Assembly: GCF_017052585.1 (NCBI RefSeq)
Contig: NZ_JAFFHZ010000001.1
Span: 1,302,001-1,366,000 of the forward strand
Length of the DNA: 64,000 bases
Reading direction: 5' to 3'
DNA from: Paenibacillus apiarius
GTDB taxonomy: Bacteria; Bacillota; Bacilli; Paenibacillales; Paenibacillaceae
The notes under the pieces: generated by a model
Databases searched by the model: none
The model's input: only the letters and a program-made list of their open reading frames with translations
What the model was told of the DNA's origin: nothing
Translations under genes and position numbers: made by a program
Shown: positions 47,533 through 55,461 of the stretch, one piece after another
How positions within the stretch are numbered: the stretch's first letter is position 1
How the letters are laid out: every line of letters starts with the position of its first letter

Positions 47533-48861
47533 TCAGGCAAGCACCTTCTCCGCAGTCACGACCTTCCGTCCGATGCTTGCGTAATAATAGCCCAAGCCCT
47601 GCATGCTCTCTAATGAAAAACAATTCCGCCCATCGATCAAAATCGGTTGTTTCATCAGCCGCATCACTTTATGTAAATCCATCCACTTGATTTCTTCCCA
47701 TTCCGTAAGGATGATGGCCGCATCGCTGTCAGTCACCGCCTCGTAAACGTCATTGACATACTCTACTCCGGCAGGCAGCCACTTGAGCGCTTCATATTGA
47801 GCAATCGGATCGTAGGCGGCAATGCATGCACCGCGCTTCATCAGCTCCGGAATTATCGTCAAGGAAGGCGCATAGCGCATATCATCCGTATTCGGCTTAA
47901 ACGCCAATCCGAGAATAGCGATTTTGTAGCCGGAAATGTCGCCGAGCCCCTCTATCAATTTGTCGACAACGACCATGCGCTGCTTATCGTTCGTCTCGAT
48001 GGCGGCTTGAATTAATCGCGCTTCGATTCCATTCTGTTCCGCAATGAATTTCAACGCCTCCGTATCTTTCGGGAAGCAGGAGCCTCCATACCCGATGCCC
48101 GCTTGCAGGAACTTGTCGCCGATGCGGCTGTCCAAGCCGATGCCGATTGCGATATCCGTCACATCGGCCCCCACGCGCTCGCAAATGTTGGCGATCTCGT
48201 TAATAAACGAAATTTTGATGGCCAAAAACGAATTCGCCGCATACTTAATCATTTCCGCACTCTCGATATCCGTAATGAATATTTTAGTATGCAACGGTTC
48301 ATGCAGCCGCGCAATGGCCAACGCCGCTTCCGGATTGGAAGCTCCGATTACCGCCCGCTCCATCGACAGGCAGTCCTCGATTGCAGTGCCTTCCCGCAAA
48401 AACTCCGGATTGGAGACGACGTCATACTTCATGCTTTTATCTATCATATGTTCCCGGATTTCACGCGCTATCTTTTTGCCCGTTCCTACCGGAACCGTGC
48501 TTTTCGTCACGATGATTTTGTACCCGTTCAGCTGCTGTCCGATCGTTCGCGCCACCGCCATTACATAGGTCAGATCCGCTTCCCCGGTATCAGACATCGG
48601 CGTGCCGACCGCGATGTATATGATGTCCGCTTCACGGATCGCCTGAGCAATATCGGTTGTGAAGCGCAGCCTCCCTGACTTCACATTCGATTGCACCATG
48701 TCTGCCAAGCCAGGCTCGTAGATCGGGATCTCGCCGCGCTGAAGCTTGGCGATCTTGTTGCCGTCCACATCGCAGCAGATGACGTTATGCCCGATCTCGG
48801 CAAAGCAGGTTCCCGACACCAAGCCCACGTAGCCGGTCCCCAGCACACAAATGTTATTCAT
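47533..48861 (-). CDS. UDP-glucose 6-dehydrogenase
   Basis: The 442-residue protein has the NAD-binding start ICVLGTGYVGLVSGTCFAEI, KSTVPVGTGKK, GASNPEAALAIARL and the catalytic Cys in GIGYGGSCFPKDTEALKFIA. It oxidises UDP-glucose to UDP-glucuronate, the uronic acid donor for the polymer and substrate of the epimerase at 50961-51983. It lies 5 bp after galU, so the two likely act together. The order galU then dehydrogenase is common in Bacillales. Confidence 0.95.
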   Translation of the reverse strand: MNNICVLGTGYVGLVSGTCFAEIGHNVICCDVDGNKIAKLQRGEIPIYEPGLADMVQSNVKSGRLRFTTDIAQAIREADIIYIAVGTPMSDTGEADLTYVMAVARTIGQQLNGYKIIVTKSTVPVGTGKKIAREIREHMIDKSMKYDVVSNPEFLREGTAIEDCLSMERAVIGASNPEAALAIARLHEPLHTKIFITDIESAEMIKYAANSFLAIKISFINEIANICERVGADVTDIAIGIGLDSRIGDKFLQAGIGYGGSCFPKDTEALKFIAEQNGIEARLIQAAIETNDKQRMVVVDKLIEGLGDISGYKIAILGLAFKPNTDDMRYAPSLTIIPELMKRGACIAAYDPIAQYEALKWLPAGVEYVNDVYEAVTDSDAAIILTEWEEIKWMDLHKVMRLMKQPILIDGRNCFSLESMQGLGYYYASIGRKVVTAEKVLA

Positions 48862-48866
48862 ACGGA

Positions 48867-49760
48867 TTACCTCCCGCTCCCGACGAGTTCTCTTTCATAC
48901 AGCTCTTGCAAATAATGGAGCACATCCGCCCGCAAATCATCCCGCTGCAAAGCAAAATCAACAGTCGCTTTGATGAAGCCGAATTTGTCGCCGACGTCGT
49001 ACCGAATCCCTTGAAAATTAAAGGCGAGCACGGCCTGCTCATAATTCAACGTTGAAATCGCATCGGTCAGTTGTATTTCTCCTCCGGTCGTCGGCTGCTG
49101 CTGTTCGAGAATATTGAAAATGTCAGGCGTCAAAATGTAACGTCCCATAATGGCAAAGGAAGAAGGGGCATGCTCGCGCAATGGTTTTTCCACAAAATGC
49201 GACACTCTCATTACATTAGGCTCCAGAGCTATGCCGCTGGGCGCTACGATTCCATACTTCGAAATATGCTGCTCCGGCACTTGCTGAACGCCGACAATCG
49301 GTTGTTCATACTTGTCATATATGCCGATGAGTTGTTTCAGGCAAGGCTTTTCAGACTGCACAATATCGTCGCCCAGTAAGACGGCAAACGGTTCATCGCC
49401 AATAAACTTCCGGGCGCACCAAATGGCGTGGCCCAATCCTTTCGGCTCGCCCTGGCGCACATAATGAATATGAGCGAGCTTGCAGATTTGCCTGATTTCA
49501 CTCAGTTCCTTCCGCTTCTCTTTCTTCTCCAGCGTCTCTTCCAATTCAATGGCGCGGTCAAAATGATCCTCGATAGCGCGTTTTCCTCTGCCTGTCACAA
49601 TCAAGATATCTTCGATCCCGGATTCGACGGCTTCTTCGATAATGTATTGAATGGTCGGTTTGTCTACGATGGGGAGCATTTCCTTCGGCTGCGCCTTCGT
49701 AGCCGGCAAAAAACGGGTTCCTAGTCCTGCCGCGGGAATGATTGCTTTCTTCAGTTTCAT
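48867..49760 (-). CDS. galU: UTP-glucose-1-phosphate uridylyltransferase
   Basis: ATG 49760 (MKLKKAIIPAAGLGTRFLPA) lies 9 nt after GGAGG; an earlier ATG touches the site. The 297-residue protein has the nucleotide-binding start GLGTRFLPATKAQPKEMLP, IVDKPTIQYIIEEAVESGIE, GLGHAIWCARKFIGDEPFAV and LGDD. It forms UDP-glucose from UTP and glucose-1-phosphate. Confidence 0.95.
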   Translation of the reverse strand: MKLKKAIIPAAGLGTRFLPATKAQPKEMLPIVDKPTIQYIIEEAVESGIEDILIVTGRGKRAIEDHFDRAIELEETLEKKEKRKELSEIRQICKLAHIHYVRQGEPKGLGHAIWCARKFIGDEPFAVLLGDDIVQSEKPCLKQLIGIYDKYEQPIVGVQQVPEQHISKYGIVAPSGIALEPNVMRVSHFVEKPLREHAPSSFAIMGRYILTPDIFNILEQQQPTTGGEIQLTDAISTLNYEQAVLAFNFQGIRYDVGDKFGFIKATVDFALQRDDLRADVLHYLQELYERELVGSGR

Positions 49761-49781
49761 GTATGGCATCCTCCTTTTTCT

Positions 49782-50954
49782 TTACACCGATACCGAAGTA
49801 GATTGGGGCCTGTTCGTACGGGACTGCAGATCGCGGTAATAAGCATGAATGCGTCGTGTAACGATATCCTCGTTGAATTCCAGCTCGATGGATGCGCGGG
49901 CCATGCGGCCTATCCGCGCCCGCTGCGCATCATCGTTCAGGAGCAGCCCTAATTGCTGCGCAAGCAATTTCACATCTTTGTACGGAACGAGGACACCTGT
50001 CTCGTTATGACGAATCAGCTCCCGTGTTCCCAGCACATCAGTCGCCAGCACCGCCTTTTCAAACGACATGGCCTCCATCAATATTCTCGGGATTCCCTCT
50101 TTTTCCGAAGTCAGAACGACAGTATCCGCCATTTGAATGTATGGATAGATATCTGTGTGATAACCGATCCGCTGCACATAACGTTCCAATCCGAGCAGCT
50201 TGATTCTTGCTTCCACCTCTTGCTCCAATCCGCCCTTGCCGGCCAACAGACAGGCAAAATCAACTTGAAGCTCATCCTTGAGCCTCTTTAACCCGTCCAA
50301 TAAAAAAAAGTGATTTTTAACCGGCTCGAAACGAGCTCCGACTAAAATCACTTTTTGATGCGGCCCGATATGATGCTGCAGCCTTAATTGTTCGATATCG
50401 GCGGCGCTGATCTTGCTGCGGCGGTTGTCAAGCAGCTCCAAATCGACTCCGTTGCCTTCATACAGTATTTTTTTTCTGGGCGCGTATTTTTTGATTTTGC
50501 TCATATCCTCCCGGTTTTGGGACGCAATCGCGTCACAGAACCAGGCCCCGATCCGTTCCATTTCGCGATACATCGTATTTTTCAGACGGCCCTGCCCTTC
50601 GTAGAATGGAAGGCCATGTGTCGTATGGACAATTAACGGCACACCGGCCAGCCAAGCGGCGATTCTGCCAATGACTCCGGCTTTGGCGTTATGGGTATGA
50701 ACAATATCGTAACGTTCGCTTCGCAACAAGTGAACGAGGCGAGCAATTGCAACCATGTCGTTCCAAGGCGCTACCGTCTCTTTCATCGGGACAAAATGCA
50801 AGGTCATCGTATGCCGGCTCATCAAATCCGCATCATAGCCTTCCCTGGACGAAATCAGATGCAAATCGTAGCCTTTCTTTTGAATCAGCGCCAGTTTGTC
50901 GACCAATATACGATGACTTTTGGCATTCGTGCAGATGTGCGCCACTTTCTTCAC
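49782..50954 (-). CDS. Family 4 glycosyltransferase
   Basis: The 390-residue protein starts at GTG 50954 after AGGAG. It has the GT-B fold: HTHNAKAGVIGRIAAWLAGV, the sugar-donor binding IILVGARFEPVKNHFFLLDG-type strand (KVILVGARFEPVKNHFFLLD) and the EKEGIPRILMEAMSFEKAVL motif with the EX7E residues. It is a retaining transferase that adds one sugar during assembly of the lipid-linked repeat unit. Donor and acceptor are not deducible. Confidence 0.9.
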   Translation of the reverse strand: MKKVAHICTNAKSHRILVDKLALIQKKGYDLHLISSREGYDADLMSRHTMTLHFVPMKETVAPWNDMVAIARLVHLLRSERYDIVHTHNAKAGVIGRIAAWLAGVPLIVHTTHGLPFYEGQGRLKNTMYREMERIGAWFCDAIASQNREDMSKIKKYAPRKKILYEGNGVDLELLDNRRSKISAADIEQLRLQHHIGPHQKVILVGARFEPVKNHFFLLDGLKRLKDELQVDFACLLAGKGGLEQEVEARIKLLGLERYVQRIGYHTDIYPYIQMADTVVLTSEKEGIPRILMEAMSFEKAVLATDVLGTRELIRHNETGVLVPYKDVKLLAQQLGLLLNDDAQRARIGRMARASIELEFNEDIVTRRIHAYYRDLQSRTNRPQSTSVSV

Positions 50955-50960
50955 TTGCGA

Positions 50961-51983
50961 TCACGCTCCTGTTTTTTGCTTGGCTTCATAATGGACGAAC
51001 CATTCGACAAATCGCTTCAAACCTTCATCTAGCGCAATCTCCGGCTCGAACTGAATGACGCGGCTCAATTCCGCAACATCGGCAAAGGTCTCGCAAACAT
51101 CGCCATCCTGCATCGGCAGCAGGTTCAAGTCTGGCGTGCGGTGCAAATAGTCTCCGAGCAGCTGAATCATCCGCATCAATTCGACAGGCTGATGATTCCC
51201 TATATTGTATACACGGTATGGCGCATAACTGCTGCCCGGATCAGGGATTGCCCGATCCCAGTCTGGATTGGCTGCCGGGATATGCCCCATCAAGCGGAAG
51301 ATCGATTCAACAATATCATCAACGTACGTAAAATCACGTTTCATGCGGCCATAATTATATACCGGTATCGGCTCCCCTGCCAAAATGAGTTTGGCAAATT
51401 TATAGTACGCCATATCCGGTCTTCCCCACGGTCCGTATACGGTGAAAAAACGAAGTCCCGTCGTCGGCAGAGCATATAAATGACTGTAGGTGTGCGCCAT
51501 CAATTCATTCGCCTTTTTCGTCGCGGCATACAAGCTGACCGGGTGATTCACCGGATGCTGCACCGAGAACGGCATGGTTACGTTGGCCCCGTAGACAGAG
51601 CTCGAAGATGCATAGATAAGGTGGGAAATGCGATGATGGCGGCATGCTTCCAAGATGTGAATGAAGCCGACGATATTGGCGTCCACATACGCCTTCGGAT
51701 TGTCAATACTGTAGCGCACTCCGGCCTGCGCGGCCAGATGAATGACGGTGTGAATCCGGCCGTTGCCCAAAAGCTTGAATAGCGCATCTCCGTCTTCCAG
51801 AGCAACCTGATGAAAATGAAAGTGGTCATACTGCTGCAGCAGCTCTAAACGGTCCCTCTTTAACTGCGGCGAATAGTAGTCATTCAAATTATCGATTCCC
51901 AATACTTCCTTTCCTTCATCAAGCAGTCTTTTGGCTGTATGAAAGCCGATAAAGCCTGCCGCTCCCGTAACTGCAATCACCAT
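50961..51983 (-). CDS. UDP-glucuronate 4-epimerase-like NAD-dependent epimerase
   Basis: The 340-residue short-chain dehydrogenase begins with the NAD motif TGAAGFIGFHTAKRLLDEGK. DNLNDYYSPQLKRDRLELLQ is characteristic of UDP-glucuronate 4-epimerases (GalE/Cap1J/LpsL type). It has AAQAGVRYSI, the catalytic SLYAATKKANELMAH (Tyr-x3-Lys) and the TVYGPWGRPDMAYYKF motif of the same group. It probably converts UDP-glucuronate to UDP-galacturonate, so the polymer may contain galacturonic acid. Confidence 0.88.
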   Translation of the reverse strand: MVIAVTGAAGFIGFHTAKRLLDEGKEVLGIDNLNDYYSPQLKRDRLELLQQYDHFHFHQVALEDGDALFKLLGNGRIHTVIHLAAQAGVRYSIDNPKAYVDANIVGFIHILEACRHHRISHLIYASSSSVYGANVTMPFSVQHPVNHPVSLYAATKKANELMAHTYSHLYALPTTGLRFFTVYGPWGRPDMAYYKFAKLILAGEPIPVYNYGRMKRDFTYVDDIVESIFRLMGHIPAANPDWDRAIPDPGSSYAPYRVYNIGNHQPVELMRMIQLLGDYLHRTPDLNLLPMQDGDVCETFADVAELSRVIQFEPEIALDEGLKRFVEWFVHYEAKQKTGA

Positions 51984-51992
51984 AGTTCCCTC

Positions 51993-53183
51993 CTATCTGT
52001 ATTCCAGCACTTTGTCTTTGTTAGGTTCAACCGATTCGGGAGCAGGCTTCGTATACGAAGCATATATGTCTTCATGACGCTGAACCATGCTTTCCAGATT
52101 AAACAGTCGAATCGCCCTCTCCCGTCCGCGGGCCCCCATAAGGTGTTGTTGTGCCGGAGAGAGTGAAGCGTATTGGATGATGCATCCAAATAAAGAGTCC
52201 GGTTCTTGGGGCGGGCACAAAAAACCTGTTTCATCAGGAATGACGAGCTCGGAGCTGCCTCCCACATCCGTGCATACGACCGGAGCCGAAGCGGCCATTG
52301 CTTCAATGACGACACCGGGCAGCCCCTCCCAATTCGAGGCGAGCACCATAAGGTCGGCCCCCCACAGCAAACGATGCACATCGTCGCGCAATCCCAGCAG
52401 ACAGAAACGGTCCTGTAATTGGTTGGCCTCAATCGCCGCCTCCAGCTCCTCCCTCATCTCCCCTTCCCCGGCGACAAGCCATTTGAAATCAAGTCCAGCC
52501 TTCCTTAATAAGGCGGCCGCTTCTATCGAGCACGTATGGCCCTTCTGTTCCTGCAGACGCCCTACCGATAAAATCATCAGCTGCCCGGATGCAATGCCCA
52601 GCTCCCGGCGAACGTCCGCTCTCGCGTCTTCATCCGGGCATACGAAAGGAGAGGCATCGATGCCATTGTAGATGACATGCAGTTTTTCGGGCGGAACAAT
52701 GCGCGCTTTAATCATTCGCTGCGCCGCCAAGCGGCATATAATGGTGGTGGCGTCTGAAAAGCGATCCGTCCATCTTAGCAAGGCATCGCGGATCTCGAAT
52801 CCGGCACGCCTTGTCTTCGCGGCCGAGCCGAAATAAGTGTTGCGTATGCTCGATATGATGGCAGGAACGCCGCACATGCGGCCGATAATGCGGCCGACAA
52901 TGTTGGCATGGAACATAAATGAATGCAGGATATCCGGTTTGAATGTCCGAATCAGCCGGATAAGACCAAGTAAGGCAAGCACGTCCTTCTTCGAGGACAT
53001 TTGCAACGACTCTACTTGCAGTCCGCTTTGCTTCATGATGTCCGCTACCGGTCCTCCCGGAAGCATAGAGACAATCACGATGTCATAACGTTCCTTCAGC
53101 GCATCGGTTAGACGATACAGCATCATTTCCGCTCCTCCGACATGAAGGCCGGAAATGAGAAACATAATTCTGGTTCTCCCCAC
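51993..53183 (-). CDS. Family 4 glycosyltransferase
   Basis: The 396-residue protein starts at GTG 53183 after GGAGGGG. It begins IMFLISGLHVGGAEMMLYRL (the GGAE loop of GT4 enzymes), with HSFMFHANIVGRIIGRMCGV, ILSVGRLQEQKGHTCSIEAA and NWEGLPGVVIEAMAASAPVV with the EX7E motif. It transfers a sugar from a nucleotide donor. It is the first gene after the intrinsic terminator at 53227-53245. Confidence 0.9.
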   Translation of the reverse strand: MGRTRIMFLISGLHVGGAEMMLYRLTDALKERYDIVIVSMLPGGPVADIMKQSGLQVESLQMSSKKDVLALLGLIRLIRTFKPDILHSFMFHANIVGRIIGRMCGVPAIISSIRNTYFGSAAKTRRAGFEIRDALLRWTDRFSDATTIICRLAAQRMIKARIVPPEKLHVIYNGIDASPFVCPDEDARADVRRELGIASGQLMILSVGRLQEQKGHTCSIEAAALLRKAGLDFKWLVAGEGEMREELEAAIEANQLQDRFCLLGLRDDVHRLLWGADLMVLASNWEGLPGVVIEAMAASAPVVCTDVGGSSELVIPDETGFLCPPQEPDSLFGCIIQYASLSPAQQHLMGARGRERAIRLFNLESMVQRHEDIYASYTKPAPESVEPNKDKVLEYR

Positions 53184-53226
53184 CGCGTATCCCCTCCATT
53201 TCTCTTTAGCATTTTTGCAAGAAAAA

Positions 53227-53245
53227 CCTGAGGCTGAGCCTCAGG
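53227..53245 (-). terminator. Intrinsic terminator inside the exopolysaccharide locus
   Basis: On the minus strand CCTGAGGC-TCA-GCCTCAGG is followed by TTTTTCTTGC. It lies 66 bp after the tailspike-like gene and 44 bp before the next glycosyltransferase. Unless read through, it would separate the locus into two transcripts. Confidence 0.85.
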
Positions 53246-53310
53246 CCCTTTTACGTGCGGCGGAATCGGCAGCGATATCTTAGGTTCAACTAGCTGCGAC
53301 CGACTATCCT

Positions 53311-55365
53311 TTATACGATCATTCCGTAAGCGCTGAATACGGCCACTACGTCAAGATACTGCCACGTTACCGTCCCGTCCGTTATGGCGCCCGACGTTTG
53401 GGTCGGTGCGGTAGTTCCCGAAGTGCCCGCTTTTGTGCATTTATACACTTTTCCATTGGCATTGACCATCGCATTCACGTTGTAAGCGGTGTTCGGCTGC
53501 CAGAGCGTGTTGCAAGCCCGGCCTGCGGCCACGCATACCCAACCAATATATTGGCCGCTGACCGCCGCCTTGTTGCGAACCGTGTCACTGACTTTCCAAG
53601 CCCCGCCCGCAGGCGGAGCCGTCCCTTCGATTTCCCGCGCGTTCCATGAGTTTCCCGTGTCGGTACAGCGCACGACATCGCCGTTCACGAGCAGCACGCG
53701 ATTGAACGACTCTTGCATCGCCTTGTTCATATTTCCCGTCATGATCAGGTTAACAATGGATTCGGAGTCGATATAGATGGCGGAGTTCACTTTCGCTCCG
53801 TCAGAGGATTGCATGACATTCCCCTCGATAATCAACTGTGTCATATGCAGCTTGATCAAGTTAATGCCGCCATAATATCTGTAATTGCGCAAAATGTTTC
53901 CTTTTACGCTGCCCTGCTCCCAATCCGTCCGGTAATCCGTTCCTTCCTTCGTCTGCGCCTCGCTCTCAATGAGTATGGAGCCTTTATTCGCGACGTTGCC
54001 GTTAATGGAGAAGGCATCGTTGCATGCGGCGCAAATGGCCACCAGATATGAATGATCGCCTGCAAAAAAAATATTGTTATTGGCGATGAGCGTCTGATCG
54101 AACCCGCGCACATCAATAGCCTCCGAAGGCGAAGGATGCGTGCTTTTCAATTCGTTGCCGACGATGGTGCATGTCTGCAATCCGTCTTCAAATGGAAGGG
54201 AGTTGGCCCCATACAAGGTAATAATATGCTTGGAACGAACCTGTATTGAATTGCCGGTGATGGCGATTTGACGATGTTTGCTGGTCGAAGCTCCTCGGGC
54301 CCCGTCTGGTTTGCATTCGAGGAACACATCGGGCTCACCGTCAATTTCGGCAACATTGTTCGCTATAACCACTTCCACCGCACCGTTAAACAGATCGATA
54401 ACCTGCTTTTGCTTGGGCTTCAGCGATCCCTTCATGATGTTGCCAGATATAACGACACGCCGGCTATACAACTCCTCGACAACCGGTGTCGAATCCGGAT
54501 TGGACGTACTAATCTTCAAGAAGCGGTGTGCGTTGACCACGTCAAACAGATTGTCAGTTATTTGAACATCGTAGCCACCATACATTTCAATCGATTGCGG
54601 ATCGACCTGAAACCCGTTATAGTCCCCCGTAAACGAACAGCGTTGGATTCGGATTTTGGAGACGGTCTTGCCGTTCTGTGGATCTCCGGCATAAATCCGG
54701 GTTTGGTCGAACAGGCAATTCTCGATCGTAATTCCAGTTCCCTCCGTGATCCACACGCCGGGATTCAAATACGTGCCGGAACTCGTCTTGCCGGCAAATT
54801 TGATTCCGCGAATGATCGTATTGCTGCTCAGACTCAATCCCCCGATGACTACCGCGTCTTCACCGTAAATCAAGACGCCTTCCGGCAGCTTCGGGAAGTT
54901 CACTTCATAGCTGCCCGGCGGAAAATAGATGTTGCGCCCGATTTGCAGCGCATCGGTCAAAGCCTTCGTGTAATCATTGTCGGTGTCTTGTTTGTACCAG
55001 GTTACGTTAATTCCCCGCTGGATAAATTCCTGCAGGGGAAACGTGCCGTCCAGCTCCAATTCGGCCACGTCGCGCTGCAGCTTGGTTACGTCGTTGCTCA
55101 TAGATGCCTGCTTGGCTCGAACTTCTTCCATGTGCTGTTGCACGGAAGCGATCCCGCTCCGGACCGTGCCGATGTGCCCATTCGCCGACGCGAGCCCGCA
55201 TCGCAGCGTGCCGATATGTTCGTTCACGCTGCCGAAATCTTGTTTGACCCTATCGATTTCGGCGCAGGCGATATCAATTTTAACTAAATTTTCATTATAT
55301 CTACAACGGTTTAAAAATAGACAGTTCCATAAATGCAGCTGGAGTTTATCCGTTTTCGGGCCCAT
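53311..55365 (-). CDS. Phage tailspike-like right-handed beta-helix protein
   Basis: The 684-residue protein follows GAGGGGG. It has no signal peptide. Residues about 30-115 form a coiled coil of repeated units (SVNEHIGTLRCGLASANGHI, GTVRSGIASVQQHMEEVRA, MSNDVTKLQRDVAELELDG). About 125-560 is a long right-handed beta-helix (YFPPGSYEVNFPKLPEGVLI, IYGEDAVVIGGLSLSSNTII, VVISGNIMKGS). The C-terminus has modules such as WQPNTAYNVNAMVNANGKVY and KCTKAGTSGTTAPTQTSGAI, found in phage tail fibres. It resembles a tailspike depolymerase or a surface beta-helix. It is framed by asnB and the terminator. Confidence 0.75.
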   Translation of the reverse strand: MGPKTDKLQLHLWNCLFLNRCRYNENLVKIDIACAEIDRVKQDFGSVNEHIGTLRCGLASANGHIGTVRSGIASVQQHMEEVRAKQASMSNDVTKLQRDVAELELDGTFPLQEFIQRGINVTWYKQDTDNDYTKALTDALQIGRNIYFPPGSYEVNFPKLPEGVLIYGEDAVVIGGLSLSSNTIIRGIKFAGKTSSGTYLNPGVWITEGTGITIENCLFDQTRIYAGDPQNGKTVSKIRIQRCSFTGDYNGFQVDPQSIEMYGGYDVQITDNLFDVVNAHRFLKISTSNPDSTPVVEELYSRRVVISGNIMKGSLKPKQKQVIDLFNGAVEVVIANNVAEIDGEPDVFLECKPDGARGASTSKHRQIAITGNSIQVRSKHIITLYGANSLPFEDGLQTCTIVGNELKSTHPSPSEAIDVRGFDQTLIANNNIFFAGDHSYLVAICAACNDAFSINGNVANKGSILIESEAQTKEGTDYRTDWEQGSVKGNILRNYRYYGGINLIKLHMTQLIIEGNVMQSSDGAKVNSAIYIDSESIVNLIMTGNMNKAMQESFNRVLLVNGDVVRCTDTGNSWNAREIEGTAPPAGGAWKVSDTVRNKAAVSGQYIGWVCVAAGRACNTLWQPNTAYNVNAMVNANGKVYKCTKAGTSGTTAPTQTSGAITDGTVTWQYLDVVAVFSAYGMIV

Positions 55366-55461
55366 ATTGATTCCCCCTCACACCCAAGCAGTCGGGCTTC
55401 CTGCTATAAAATATGAGAGAGGGGGCATAATGGTATAGTTATCACACTATGGGCTTCCAGC

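Noticed and set aside
54268-55287. 339-codon plus-strand frame opposite the tailspike-like gene
   Set aside because: Antisense shadow; no start signals and no recognisable domain, while the minus-strand product has a clear beta-helix and a good ribosome site.
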